Shown here: positions 53,901 to 59,887 of the stretch, piece by piece | How the letters are laid out: the number at the start of each line of letters is the position of its first letter | Numbering within the stretch: the first letter of the stretch is position 1 | Assembly (NCBI GenBank): GCA_903813345.2 | Contig: CAIIXF020000001.1 | Span: 29,069,915 to 29,129,914 of the forward strand | Origin: Owenia fusiformis | Lineage: Eukaryota > Annelida > Polychaeta > Sabellida > Oweniidae | Reading direction: 5' to 3' | DNA: 60,000 nucleotides | The notes under the pieces: generated by a model | What the model was told of the DNA's origin: nothing | What the model saw: only the letters and a program-made list of their open reading frames with translations | The model's database searches: none | Position numbers and translations under genes: made by a program

Positions 53901-56409
53901 CCAGATTTGTTGAATTTTCTAGCGGAAATTGCCTGCTCCCCCCCTCCGTCCCATTTTCACGATCATCGGGCGTGGATATGTAGAAACATCCCTGAAAATT
54001 TCAGATGAATCCCTCAAAGTTTGGCTGGAAACCTGTAGACAAGTCTTGAAAGTAAAGATTTTAGGACGGAAAATCCAAAATGGCCACCTTAAAATTTACC
54101 CAGAATGCCCAAAAACTAATCAGTTCTTGACGTTGATATGTAGAAACATCCCTGAAAATTTCAGATGAATCCCTCAAATGGTTTGGCTGGAAACCTGTAG
54201 ACAAGCTGAAAAGTGAGACGCCGCCCGCCCGCCTGCCAGCCCGTCAAGCTGACTACAATATCGTACCTTTTTTTAGGTACGATAATAAAAATTGATGATT
54301 GTTGTTGTATACCTAGAATCATATTAATTTTACGCCATCTGTATACCTAGGATGTATTCACTGTTACATTCTTCACTGTTTGGTAGCGTCACCATTAATT
54401 ACAACATCTCCACTATGACTTAAATTGAATTTACTTCCTGGTATTTAATATTACTCTAGTAAATATTTATTATCGCTAAAAATATGTTGTAATTTTTAAG
54501 ACTTGTCAGTGCTTATCCTCCAACTGCAACGTGCATGAATATTACCAAACAGAATATAACATAGTTTATAGGTTTCACAAAATATGTAGAAGATGGAGTA
54601 AAAATTGTTGTCATACTTCCTATTTTAGCCACCTGTCCTCCAATGTATGTACCGTTCATGCTATTGTTCAAGTAGCAATAAAATGGTTGACTCCCAGTGT
54701 ATTGTCCTGTCATATTCTCTTTGTATGTCATTATAGTTGGAGACAGGATCGCATAGAATTCTGATGAGATTTCTTTGGAGCCAGCTTGGAAATAGAGGTG
54801 GCTTGAGTTGAAGGGGGCAACATCCCCTGTCAATGTACAGTTTAGTTCAATATAATTTCCAAGCTCAACTAGAGGATTCACTGGTGTTACTTCTGAAAAC
54901 GCAAGAAATACAATTTGCTGAATGAAATCAATCAAACATATTTGCATCAAATGCCGTATAATATGTATATTTAAATACATGTACAATATATATGCAATAA
55001 AGTCGGAATAAACTTCAAAAACTATTTTTGTTTTTAATTCTGCCATCAATGTCATGATTCATGAAAACCACAAATGATTTTTATGTTGACATTCATATTT
55101 CATTTAGAGAATTGATTGTATCATCAATCACTCGTAATACACTGGTGATCTGCTCGATTACGCTGGTTACCGAAACGGTTCGGTTCGTTACCAAAATATC
55201 GGAACGTCGAAAGTATGATTTTTCTTGTTTCCCTATTTCACGCGTTGTAGGCAGAATCCCCACGACGTTTTTCTCACAAACATGTACTGTATCAGTATCA
55301 TATATTTTAGGAAATGAACATGTTTGCGAAAAAATAGCTCAGAAGACAACAGAATCGTCCATTTAATTCCTCACTTAAGTTACAGGAATGGTTTGGGTTA
55401 AAAGTGCAGATCTTAACTGTTTTTCGAAATACCGTTTCTTTACTTTAACACTGTTCCACAACTGGATGACTCTAACTGCAGTTAGCTTCATTCAAGATGG
55501 TTGCCGAGATTCTTTCGTTTTCGATAAACCTCCGATTTCAGCTAAACTAAGTTGAATCTTGATTCCAAAAGTTTCGCCATGCAAATTAATAAAACTATGA
55601 TTGTATTCAACCACAAATGAATGCTCTAACACCCATAATATTAGAGAATTTTAAAGAAAACGACTTCACTTAGAATGACTCTAACTGAAGTTGATGATCT
55701 ACGCCATCATGACGTCATCATCAACTTCAGTTAGAGTCATTCTAAGTGAAGCCGTTTTCTTTAAAATTCTCCAATATCGCGGTTGTTTGAGCATTTATTT
55801 GTGGTTATTTACCATCGTAGCTTTATTAATTTGCATGGCGAAACATTTGGAATCCAGATTCAACTTATTTTAGCTGAAATTGGAGGTTTATCGAAAACAA
55901 AAGAATCTCGGCAACCATCTTGAATGAAGCTAACTGCAGTTAGAGTCATCCAGTTGTGGAACAGTGTTTAAGTGAGGAATTAAATCTAAACATATGTTAC
56001 TGATACACGTTTGTGTTAAAAATGTCGTGAGAATTCTGCCTACAAGGTGTAAAATAAGGAAAAAGAAAAATCGTAGCTTCGATGTTCCGAAACGGTTCGT
56101 TTCGGTAACCAGTGTAATCGAGTGGATCACCAGTGTAATAGCTATATAAATCATAAATCATAGTTTACAAATTCATTGTTAAGAAAAGGATACACAATAT
56201 CTGTGTTACAGTACAAAGTTAATTATGAAGTTTTCAGTTGAAATGGGCGCTGCGCCACAAAAAAAGATGCTGGGGAGATCATAATAAAGTAAATGTGCAC
56301 CTCAAAGAATTTAATACTCACCTCCTGCAGTTGACACAAATAATCCTTGCAATAAAACTGGGGATAGGACCAAGTACAACACATATATCCGAGTCGAATG
56401 TAAGGCCAT
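29396..56409 (-). CDS. gp130-type class I cytokine receptor (whole gene, 16 exons per transcript plus one alternative exon)
   Basis: The coding sequence joins 56409-56322, 54892-54617, 48328-48199, then either 43296-43124 or 43061-42871, then 42206-42061, 41251-41092, 40967-40873, 40674-40434, 40037-39901, 39585-39432, 39142-38987, 38619-38467, 37508-37421, 37103-37007, 30639-30517 and 29905-29396. Every junction has GT/AG ends and the total is 2727 or 2745 nt, a multiple of three, giving 908 or 914 aa (human gp130 is 918 aa). Order of parts: signal peptide, Ig-like domain (about 30-121), cytokine-binding FN3 pair (122-324), three FN3 domains (325-636), TM (about 643-664), cytoplasmic tail of about 243 aa. 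Intron phases across the binding module are 1-2-1-0-1, the pattern I recall for vertebrate class I receptors. The family binds helical cytokines at the cell surface and signals through JAKs. IL6ST, LIFR, CSF3R and OSMR orthology cannot be separated by eye, so no symbol is given. Gene identity is high confidence; two splice sites are ambiguous. Confidence 0.93.
29906..30516. other. Receptor intron between exons 15 and 16
   Basis: 611 bp, AT-rich, with a short TA/GA tract near 30180. Nothing else is seen. Confidence 0.8.
30517..30639 (-). CDS. Receptor exon 15: cytoplasmic tail segment
   Basis: Acceptor tggtttattgtag|CATTTC and donor TCCCCT|gtatgt, 123 nt, 41 codons, phase 0 both ends, so skipping would keep the frame. 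Encodes HFGGSGRQPQDGYTDPE, STNSGTPFCLENISSG and QTDDFLSP. The single Tyr (Y711, DGYTDP) is not in a YxxQ context. No fold is predicted; the sequence is polar and flexible like other cytokine-receptor tails. Confidence 0.86.
30890..32490. repeat. 42-bp minisatellite, left arm (about 1.6 kb)
   Basis: Each unit is ttataaaactaagaccctg (19 bp) plus ttataaaactaagacc and cccccacg (23 bp). About 38 copies, with occasional omission of the 19-bp half and variants such as acataa for acgtta. Confidence 0.95.
32570..32835. repeat. Tandem repeat of about 76 bp, 3.5 copies
   Basis: Units contain cccactaacataaagattc and ggtagtcttgcttctggtc. Present only in the left half of the foldback. Confidence 0.85.
32838..33356. 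mobile_element. Tc1/mariner-type MITE, 519 bp, TA duplication
   Basis: Inverted ends aattctccatctaaaatg then tcactcgactttttt, flanked by TA (32836-32837 and 33357-33358). The repaired junction (cccTAgtaacata) matches the unoccupied copy at about 32553-32565, showing insertion into the foldback. Confidence 0.75.
34055..34195. repeat. 30-bp tandem repeat, about 4.5 copies
   Basis: Unit agcataaaatgggatatcac plus tttttatgcc, itself partly palindromic (gcataaa/tttatgc). Confidence 0.9.
34353..35275. repeat. 42-bp minisatellite, right arm, inverted (about 0.92 kb)
   Basis: About 22 units of the left-arm sequence in reverse complement (ggggggtcttagttttat and aacagggtcttagtttta). It is shorter than the left arm by about 0.7 kb, so the two arms have changed length independently. 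Confidence 0.95.
35319..37006. repeat. Receptor intron with dispersed imperfect repeats
   Basis: Contains several imperfect copies of tttgaagcaagttgaaaa and cttaagtcagatttgaactt (35750-36060), which recur at 37970-38170 in another intron of the same gene. No exon was found here. Confidence 0.6.
37007..37103 (-). CDS. Receptor exon 14: juxtamembrane box1-like region
   Basis: Acceptor tttttaatttcag|ACG and donor ACTTCA|gtaagt, 97 nt, phase 2 in and phase 0 out. Encodes RGKEGINWFKKSATQQ then ITVPIVMFESIDANTS. The Trp-led start followed after about ten residues by V-P resembles the JAK-binding box1 of gp130 and LIFR (W...IPxP), but the second Pro is Val (VPIV). JAK binding is inferred from position and family only. 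The intron to the next exon is 6.4 kb and contains the large foldback element. Confidence 0.9.
37421..37508 (-). CDS. Receptor exon 13: transmembrane segment
   Basis: Acceptor cttatttttgtag|GA and donor TTTGAA|gtaaat, 88 nt, phase 1 in and phase 2 out. Encodes GLRLWHWGLIAAVSVF then VVLLAGIGLSVCLK. About 21 uninterrupted hydrophobic residues follow WHW and end in a basic stop-transfer (K-R-G-K across the junction). This orients the receptor with its FN3 domains outside and the C-terminal tail in the cytosol. Confidence 0.93.
37571..37886 (+). mobile_element. LINE 3' end fragment (reverse-transcriptase C-terminus)
   Basis: The plus-strand frame 37575-37796 reads MHSCRECTKCSRLGDEYH, YILECKLFEDDRKILLDN, then YFIRQPNMLKFKSLLS to a stop. 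The C-x2-C...H-Y-x3-C zinc-knuckle-like block followed by a P-N-x-L-K-F segment is typical of the extreme C-terminus of invertebrate non-LTR retrotransposon polymerases. It is followed by a short 3' UTR and an A/G-rich tail (37853-37882). The 5' end is truncated and the insert lies antisense in the intron between exons 12 and 13. Confidence 0.7.
38467..38619 (-). CDS. Receptor exon 12: second half of FN3 domain D6
   Basis: Acceptor cctttttcag|TC and donor ATAG|gtaata, 153 nt, phase 1 both ends. Encodes VTVHNVTGANKLRVTIPG, VPEGKYCVEMSSYSEGG and HQSYPSKCVIVTSRFIG. KYCVEMSSYSEGG is the F strand and following loop; the domain ends next to the membrane. The two sequons in NVTVHNVT (one spanning the junction with exon 11) are available for glycosylation. 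Confidence 0.92.
38987..39142 (-). CDS. Receptor exon 11: first half of FN3 domain D6
   Basis: Acceptor tgttgtattcag|CA and donor AATG|gtgagt, 156 nt, phase 1 both ends. Encodes RVKAPKEVVAIDDSGI, SESLTVSWKSYLCSEMK and YPVLGWIIRYYPENDIS. LTVSWKS and the P-V-L-G-W-x-I-R-Y-Y stretch are close to the consensus B and C strands of gp130-family FN3 domains. Symmetric phase 1-1 also marks it as a domain-half exon that could be skipped without frameshift. Confidence 0.92.
39432..39585 (-). CDS. Receptor exon 10: second half of FN3 domain D5
   Basis: Acceptor ggacattatttcag|AAACCC and donor CATAC|gtaagt, 154 nt, phase 0 in and phase 1 out. Encodes KPIVLQVLEYGVTSHMMS, LEGATNNLYGVSVFNGK and IHSGINWADCLYDYSIP. 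LxGxxNNLYGVSVF is the E-F signature of FN3; INWADC occupies the WSXWS-like position. Confidence 0.88.
39901..40037 (-). CDS. Receptor exon 9: first half of FN3 domain D5
   Basis: Acceptor cacttttccag|TG and donor GGAAAG|gtgagg, 137 nt, phase 1 in and phase 0 out. Encodes VFPVQQLVALSDINNVTV, RFNIGPSEQATVVYCPRQ and GFSDKVCNGK. Strand spacing fits FN3, but the usual B-strand Trp is Phe (VRFNI), so the domain is divergent. One sequon (NVT). Confidence 0.87.
40434..40674 (-). CDS. Receptor exon 8: remainder of FN3 domain D4
   Basis: Acceptor tatttattgaag|GATATC and donor AACAAG|gtaagt, 241 nt. Encodes DIPQEDKNGILKDCRVRD, through NAATLCVVPADRNMCST and VYRLVVECRTEVGYSS to VPRAEQ. NGILKDCRV is the C strand (N-G-x-x-x-x-Y/C motif of gp130-family FN3s) and YRLVVECRTEVGYSS the F-G region. 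It has four Cys. The acceptor has a weak pyrimidine tract, but the resulting WEDIPQEDKNG junction reads as continuous FN3 sequence. Confidence 0.9.
40873..40967 (-). CDS. Receptor exon 7: first part of FN3 domain D4
   Basis: Acceptor ctgtttgtttcag|TC and donor TGGGAG|gtaacc, 95 nt, phase 1 in and phase 0 out. Encodes IPARGPGVHGGGFEIRN and LNQTDSTRTVVLYWE. The ending VVLYWE is the B strand of an FN3 domain, typical of the gp130 membrane-proximal domains (x-L-x-W). It has one N-glycosylation sequon (NQT). Confidence 0.9.
41092..41251 (-). CDS. Receptor exon 6: second half of D3 with degenerate WSXWS
   Basis: Acceptor gatttttcag|AATG and donor GACA|gtgagt, 160 nt. Encodes NAGETDRTWFLVEGLHPY, QNYTFDVTVKVASRNSS and DPEAWSDSKQDKARTKQD. 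LHPYQNYTFDVTVK is the E-F strand signature of FN3 domains (L-x-P-x-x-x-Y-x-F-x-V). W311-S312 begins a WSDSK in the place where vertebrate receptors have WSXWS; the second Trp and Ser are replaced. The basic F-strand ladder that packs against WSXWS is partly kept (K299, R303). Confidence 0.92.
41480..41770. repeat. Two-copy tandem repeat of about 125 bp in receptor intron
   Basis: Copies share ggcatcag, ttaagaaaa, tggc.gccattttgaa and attccttctt words (about 41500 and 41640). Related in style to the larger satellite at 43645. Confidence 0.6.
42061..42206 (-). CDS. Receptor exon 5: first half of cytokine-binding domain D3
   Basis: Acceptor cttattccag|TG and donor TGGCAG|gtaagg, 146 nt, phase 1 in and phase 0 out. 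Encodes VPYAVNKVKLIVDSS, INVTWEPNGDKPIRS and MYRVLYKRDDKHQWQ. This is the A to C' part of an FN3 domain with the canonical B-strand Trp (VTWEP) and the tyrosine-rich C strand (YRVLYK). It is equivalent to the start of gp130 D3, whose VKPNPPHNL linker is matched loosely by VNKVKLIV. Confidence 0.92.
42268..42663. mobile_element. Foldback MITE, about 396 bp
   Basis: aaggacgattctcggtttgg (42268) returns inverted at about 42644-42663. The interior is a two-copy direct repeat containing aaatattacccaaattaaa (about 42330 and 42520). In the intron between exons 4B and 5. Confidence 0.7.
42871..43061 (-). CDS. Receptor exon 4B: second half of D2, alternative copy 2
   Basis: Acceptor ttttttgcag|G with a long pyrimidine tract, 191 nt, phase 2 in and phase 1 out, exactly as in 4A. 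Encodes HPSFGDLTPCTSEDKEHK, SSCICSSNHCNFTHIS and RLYLYLQIDLTND. Cysteines follow C-x10-C-x-C-x4-C, so the first inter-Cys loop is five residues longer than in 4A. The N-H-C-x-F-[ST] core is shared. The preferred donor CATA|gtaaat (42871) mirrors the 4A donor CACA|gtgagt. A second in-phase donor, ATTG|gtgact at 42841, would add ten residues. The 62-nt intron towards 4A is very short. Confidence 0.84.
43124..43296 (-). CDS. Receptor exon 4A: second half of D2, alternative copy 1
   Basis: Acceptor ctgttttacag|A and donor CACA|gtgagt, 173 nt, phase 2 in and phase 1 out. Encodes 57 residues beginning YGDGPYQCGVSPICSC, then TENHCYFSRII and ILYLFLTIENELG. The last stretch matches the F-strand/G-strand region (V-x-A-E-N-x-L-G) of gp130 D2. 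Cysteines follow C-x5-C-x-C-x4-C. It joins exon 5 through a shared Met codon (A|TG). Splicing it to exon 4B instead gives a stop after seven further codons. It is therefore interpreted as an alternative to 4B, not a partner. Confidence 0.85.
43645..44835. repeat. Satellite of about 150 bp with gcggccattttt palindromes
   Basis: About eight units, each with ccaaatatgaacaaaatcgc, tactttfree-form variants of cgagttatagtaaaa, and a facing pair aaaatggcggccattttt / aaaatggccgcc able to form a hairpin. Related diverged units continue at 46385-46790. Confidence 0.85.
45121..45200. repeat. GACG/GTAC microsatellite with fixed tail
   Basis: cggacggacggacgtacg tract of about 50 bp followed by aacttcgttcgatgggata. 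Same design as 2305-2380 and 47402-47470. Confidence 0.85.
46967..47367. mobile_element. MITE with TA duplication, 401 bp
   Basis: Ends CTGTACGCCCGGTATTATTC and its inverse, flanked by TA at 46965-46966 and 47368-47369. It interrupts satellite-related sequence. Internal cgcgaa/ttcgcg words make it CpG-rich compared with its surroundings. Confidence 0.8.
47470..47860. repeat. Short clustered attctgcaa motifs
   Basis: Seven or so copies of attctgca between 47510 and 47800 on an AT-rich background. No gene is seen in 47870-48180. Confidence 0.5.
48199..48328 (-). CDS. Receptor exon 3: first half of cytokine-binding domain D2
   Basis: Acceptor ctttttcag|GG and donor TTTGC|gtaagt. Encodes KPLMPTNFHARFNNWND then GHFSWEPVQKNVTYLHTT and TIVLYSF. 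This resembles the opening A-B-C strands of the first cytokine-receptor FN3 domain, where a KPxNL start and a C-x-W core are usual; here the W-N-D-G-H-F-S-W stretch takes that position and the usual first Cys is not seen. The exon leaves two bases (GC), so the next exon must accept phase 2. Both alternative copies of exon 4 do, each restoring an Ala codon. Confidence 0.88.
48987..49821. mobile_element. CAC-ended palindromic element, copy 1, 835 bp, 5-bp duplication
   Basis: Ends CACGCCCGGTGATCGT and its inverse, with a perfect 5-bp flank agtct (48982-48986 and 49822-49826). The two arms of about 405 bp are nearly perfect inverses meeting at a loop of about 15 bp near 49402; a gggacggaggggggagca block occurs at both the outer and inner ends of each arm. 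CAC...GTG termini with a 5-bp duplication resemble Transib-class elements. No coding frame. Confidence 0.82.
49827..50640. other. Intron sequence, nothing recognised
   Basis: Part of the 6.3-kb intron between exons 2 and 3; AT-rich, no inverted ends or coding features identified. Confidence 0.6.
50640..52950. repeat. Satellite of about 155 bp (aaaatccaaaatggc family)
   Basis: Two related blocks (50640-51430 and 52190-52950). Units share ggacggaaaatccaaaatgg, acccagaatgcc, aaaactaatcag and catccctgaaaatt. The second block has about five regular units with ttcttgacgttgatatgtag. A GACG/GACA tract interrupts at 51891-51953. Confidence 0.88.
51891..51953. repeat. (GACG)n/(GACA)n microsatellite
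   Basis: 63 bp of cggacggacagacggacg variants within the intron, followed by a ggccccacactatgtggtgg hairpin sequence (51971-51990). Confidence 0.9.
52956..53974. mobile_element. CAC-ended palindromic element, copy 2, 1019 bp, 5-bp duplication
   Basis: Same family as 48987-49821: ends CACGCCCGGTGATC and GATCATCGGGCGTG, flanked by gatat (52951-52955 and 53975-53979). It interrupts a satellite unit; uninterrupted units nearby read gacgttgatatgtagaaac, so the empty site is directly visible. The loop region carries about 170 extra bases (53395-53565). Confidence 0.88.
53980..54240. repeat. Continuation of the 155-bp satellite
   Basis: Resumes exactly where copy 2 of the CAC element interrupted it, then ends in a gccgcccgcccgcctgcc tract at 54221-54238. 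Confidence 0.88.
54617..54892 (-). CDS. Receptor exon 2: N-terminal Ig-like domain (D1)
   Basis: Acceptor gcgttttcag|AA. The translation starts EVTPVNPLVELGNYIELNCT and later has FYCYLNNS, so there is a Cys in the B strand and a YCY in the F strand, the Ig-type disulfide. Five N-glycosylation sequons (NCT, NSS, NMT, NNS, NGT) are visible, and the length of about 92 aa fits gp130 D1. The donor is ambiguous. GGAA|gtatga at 54617 is preferred because it keeps a G-strand-like stretch (YIGGQVAKIG) before the next domain. AACG|gtacat at 54653 is also in phase and would remove 12 residues. Either joins exon 3 in phase 1. Confidence 0.85.
55140..56135. mobile_element. Second CAC-ended palindromic family, 996 bp, 5-bp duplication
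   Basis: Ends CACTGGTGATC and GATCACCAGTG with flanks taata (55135-55139 and 56136-56140). Arms of nearly 500 bp are inverted throughout (for example ccgaaacggttcg at both ends; gactctaactgcagttagct at about 55465 and inverted at about 55927), with the centre near 55710. Located in the first receptor intron. Its CAC terminus and 5-bp duplication match the CACGCCC family, but the internal sequence differs. Confidence 0.85.
56322..56409 (-). CDS. Receptor exon 1: start codon and signal peptide
   Basis: The ATG at 56409 sits in a strong context (ttaaccATGGCC). It opens 29 codons with a basic start (MALHSTR), a hydrophobic core (YVLYLVLSPVLLQGLFV) and a small-residue cleavage region (STAG), which is a classic secretory signal. 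The exon ends GGAG|gtgagt and joins in phase 1 to the Ig exon, restoring a Glu codon. The start was chosen because it alone gives a signal peptide in frame with the mature domains. The transcription start and any 5' UTR exon could not be placed. Confidence 0.88.
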
Positions 56410-57807
56410 GGTTAATGTACCTCTAGTTTACAATCTGGAAATAGACATCCATGTAAGTGCAGACAAAATGACAAGTGCAAAAAGTTTGTTACTAACCTAG
56501 ACAAAAATGTATCAATCAATAAATGGTACAGAAATGATACAAATGTGACAAGGCTATTATTATGTTTTCTGTAAATGAATATATTTGAAAGCAATTCTGG
56601 AACTATGTGAACCTTAATTAAACTAGATAACAGTAACACCAAGGCATAGCAAATCCTATCAAACAGCCATGGCTGCCATATTTTGAAATTAGCCAAACTC
56701 TCATGAGACAGTATAATATACTTCTAAATTGCTCCATTACTTTTGCCGTTATATTAAAGGGTGAAATGACAATGTAAAAATTAGCCACAGTTTTTAGCAT
56801 AAAAATGGCCGCTTACTGCAGGCTGGTCAAAAAATTGCAACTCTGCATTTTCCTCATATATCTTTGTCATTTCATGGCCTGTCTAGTTGACGGCCCATGG
56901 TCATTTTAAGGAATGGCTGACTCCCTGATATTTTGCATATTTCTACATCAGTCAATTTCCTATTATACTACCATATTTCATGACAATCAAACTGAAAGTC
57001 ATGATGTTACAGTACTTTCAACAACATGCGCACTGTAACCTGCACAAGTTGCCAATGAACCCACTGGTATTCTCAGCAGGTATGGCCTGAATGACAGATA
57101 ATCTCCATTTTTTGGTCTGCAATGCATTATCCTGAGAGTCAGAAAGGACATTTTGGATGACATGTGCGGGTGTGCGTACATCGCTATAGTGGCCACTGGA
57201 GTGGAGCATGTTCTGTTGGTCATGAAATATGGTAGGCACTAGGCAGGTAAGGAAATAAATAAATGATGTGCAAATGTGCATAATACTGTAATAGCAGGCT
57301 GTTTTTTTAGCACCCTGTAGCCAAAGTATCACTGGAAAGAGTAATATCATTCAAAATATTCACATATAAAGGTTTAACAACTTGGTCCAATATACAATTA
57401 TTCCTTTCAATTCATTCTAGTATGTGGGTGGAGAATATCAGGTGACTAGGCGTTTTTGCAAACATTTTTATTTTTTTTAATGTACTTCCTTGTTTCGATT
57501 AATGTGTACTTTTTTCAGTAAGGGAGAAATAGTAAATAAATGACACAAAAACATCATCCTTAAAAATAGAAATTGAACCTCCAACAATATTGTCAATTAA
57601 CAAAACACACCAAATATATTCACAGGGGACCTTGATCATTTTTAGAATTACTACTGTGAGGATCAATAGAGTTTCAATATCAATAGAATATATTAGTCAT
57701 TTGGATATAATGATTAGTAACCATGGTTACCTTATATTGGCTCCATAACTATAACTTAATGAAATCTAAAGATATTAGTAAATGTTAGCTTTAGTAATGC
57801 CTGGTAA
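56410..57807. other. Upstream of the receptor start; no promoter resolved
   Basis: AT-rich. Two overlapping minus-strand open frames (56999-57350) overlap in different registers and are not recognised. No TATA box or CpG-rich block can be assigned with confidence. Confidence 0.4.
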
Positions 57808-58218
57808 GGGGAGGCATTAAAAGTTCGATGTCGGATCGGAAACTAAATAAATCTAGTTTTGACTCAGACCCCCCCCTCCCCCCAAAAACTAAATACCGTG
57901 AAAGTTGATCGCTTACTTCCGGTTTGAGAATTTGAAAAATTTTGCTAAACACGATCTAGTTTTTGTTAATTCCTATCGTAATTTGCGGCTTTTTGACAAC
58001 TATTGATAGAATAGAATCCATTGGAATGATCTTGACGAAGAAAGCATCAGGTAAAATCGTTATTTTTAAACCATTCCAAGGCATTCTGAGTTGAAATTGC
58101 CAAAAATTTGAAATGTTGAAATTTGTCGGATAGCAAACTGAAATGGGTTTGAACCCCCTCCCCCCCTAACTAGATTTATTTAGTTTTCTATCCGACATCG
58201 AACTTTTGATGCCTCCCC
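57808..58218. mobile_element. Harbinger-like MITE, 411 bp, TAA duplication
   Basis: Ends GGGGAGGCATTAAAAGTTCG and inverse CGAACTTTTGATGCCTCCCC, flanked by taa (57805-57807 and 58219-58221). Three-base TAA target duplication and G-rich ends fit PIF/Harbinger elements. Arms of about 65 bp also include aactaaataaatctagtt. Confidence 0.78.
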
Positions 58219-58221
58219 TAA

Positions 58222-59580
58222 GTTGCTAGGTAACCAAATAACTTTCTTCTTGAAGGAAGTTACATCAATTTTTGTAAATTCAAACAAATTAAGTTTTGGC
58301 TTGCTTTTGCCACAATCTGAATCACGATCAAAATTTGACTAAAAGCTGGCTACGCCCCCGGAAGTGGGTTATGGTGTGAAAGTAACGTGCAAGCCAAAAC
58401 ACACCTAGGTCTAGCCTAGGGGGTCTAGCCTCGATCTATACTCAACAATTTATTGAATTAGAACGCTGCCTAAGCTAAAATGCTAAAATACCCAGGAATT
58501 TATTGAAGTAGGTATCTTTATCTTAAGCGTAAGAGGAGTAGAAAATTCTCCCATGTTGTAACCGTACAGTCAAAAGATTGAGACGTTCTCAGAACTATAG
58601 TCCTGGCACGGGATAAGGGTATCGTCTCTGATTAAAGTCCCCGTCTAAAGTTTAAAAATATTTTTTTTATCATTCATTTACTATTTGTCATGACTTAAAA
58701 AGTTATTTTAGAGACTTTTGGAAAAAAAATTAAAAACAAATAGTATTTGACAATAAATTACGAATTCAATGTGAATTAAATTTTGTTGACCTCAATTCTT
58801 CAAACCAAGTTATAGTTATAAACATTTTAATCAAATTGAAAGTCAATGATTTTTAATGAATTACTTAACAAAGTAAAACATTAAAGTTTCAAATCAAATG
58901 ATAATACCATGTTTGATAAATTTGCCATTTGTATTTGTCATTCTTTGATTTATTAAATCAAAATATATTCAAATTCCCCACTCATTGAACATTTTACCAA
59001 GATCACCAAATTTTTTAATCATTGTATCTCCATTATATGCGCCTTGAAGTTTTGAAATATGAAATAAAAATGTGTTATGAAATAATCATGTATTTTTGAC
59101 AAACAGAAAGTAATTTTATGCATGTTTAGAAAATGAATTTGTAAAGATTATTTGTTAAAACACAAATGCGCTAATACATTTCACCATACTATATATTGGA
59201 ATTAATGTAATACCTCTATATTTTGTTTACTTCAACACCTTAATTAAATGCTTATCAGAGGAATCAAGATTTCTTAATTAGGTTTCTTAATCAAACTTAA
59301 TATAACAGCATATTATACAACACAGGCTAAATTGAATTAATTTCTTTGTCTATATAAAGTCAACATAAAATGAATCAAAATTATTCTTATTTAATTATAA
59401 AGAGTATTTTGATCACATATGAGGCAACTAGCATAAAAGTATAAAGGTTTTAAAAGAGTGATTTTGACTTATCAGAAATATACATAAACATCATCAGATT
59501 TCAGTAATGAATTGAATTATACCTTAAACTATTCCAATATTCTTAATATTTTGCAAGTTAATTGCTTTCACCTCTTACAT
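58222..59580. other. Intergenic AT-rich sequence, nothing recognised
   Basis: Lies between the divergent receptor and the unrecognised plus-strand gene. Very AT-rich from 58640 to 59560, without identifiable repeats or coding frames. Confidence 0.5.
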
Positions 59581-59624
59581 GTTGACTAGGGTCCGAGTCA
59601 ACTAGGGTTTAGTCACTAGGGACA

Positions 59625-59887
59625 ATGCTTTATTACATTGCATGGCCTGAGATTTTAGTTTTCGGAAATATGTCAGCAATTTTCAAAATGTCGGAAGGGG
59701 AATTCCCCAGGGATTTCCCTTATGACTGGTGCATGCCGGGAACTGAATGGAGGAATTTGACGGTTGAAAGTATTACACACAAATATTGCTATCAAAAACG
59801 AAAACCTCTTCGTTCTGCCGATAAACCCATACAATTGGCGATTCAACTACATAAAAAGAATTCTAAAATACTAAGGAATGTATCGAG
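59625..59887 (+). CDS. 5' exon of an unrecognised plus-strand gene (partial)
   Basis: An open frame begins with ATGs at 59625, 59670 and 59688 and ends at a good donor (TCGAG|gtaggt), phase 2; the rest lies beyond the window. From the third ATG it reads MSEGEFPRDFPYDWCMPG, TEWRNLTVESITHKYCYQ, KRKPLRSADKPIQLAIQL and HKKNSKILRNVS. The mix of charged and aromatic residues and the codon use look like real protein, unlike the repeat-derived frames nearby. I do not recognise the family. It is divergent from the receptor gene, 3.2 kb away. The ATG at 59670 or 59688 is the likelier start, since the 59625 lead-in is less conserved-looking. A short run of ACTAGGG repeats (59585-59621) sits just upstream. 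Confidence 0.45.

Noticed and set aside
56999-57350. Two overlapping minus-strand frames, possibly a decayed transposase
   Set aside because: No catalytic motif or terminal repeats were recognised, and the frames overlap in different registers.
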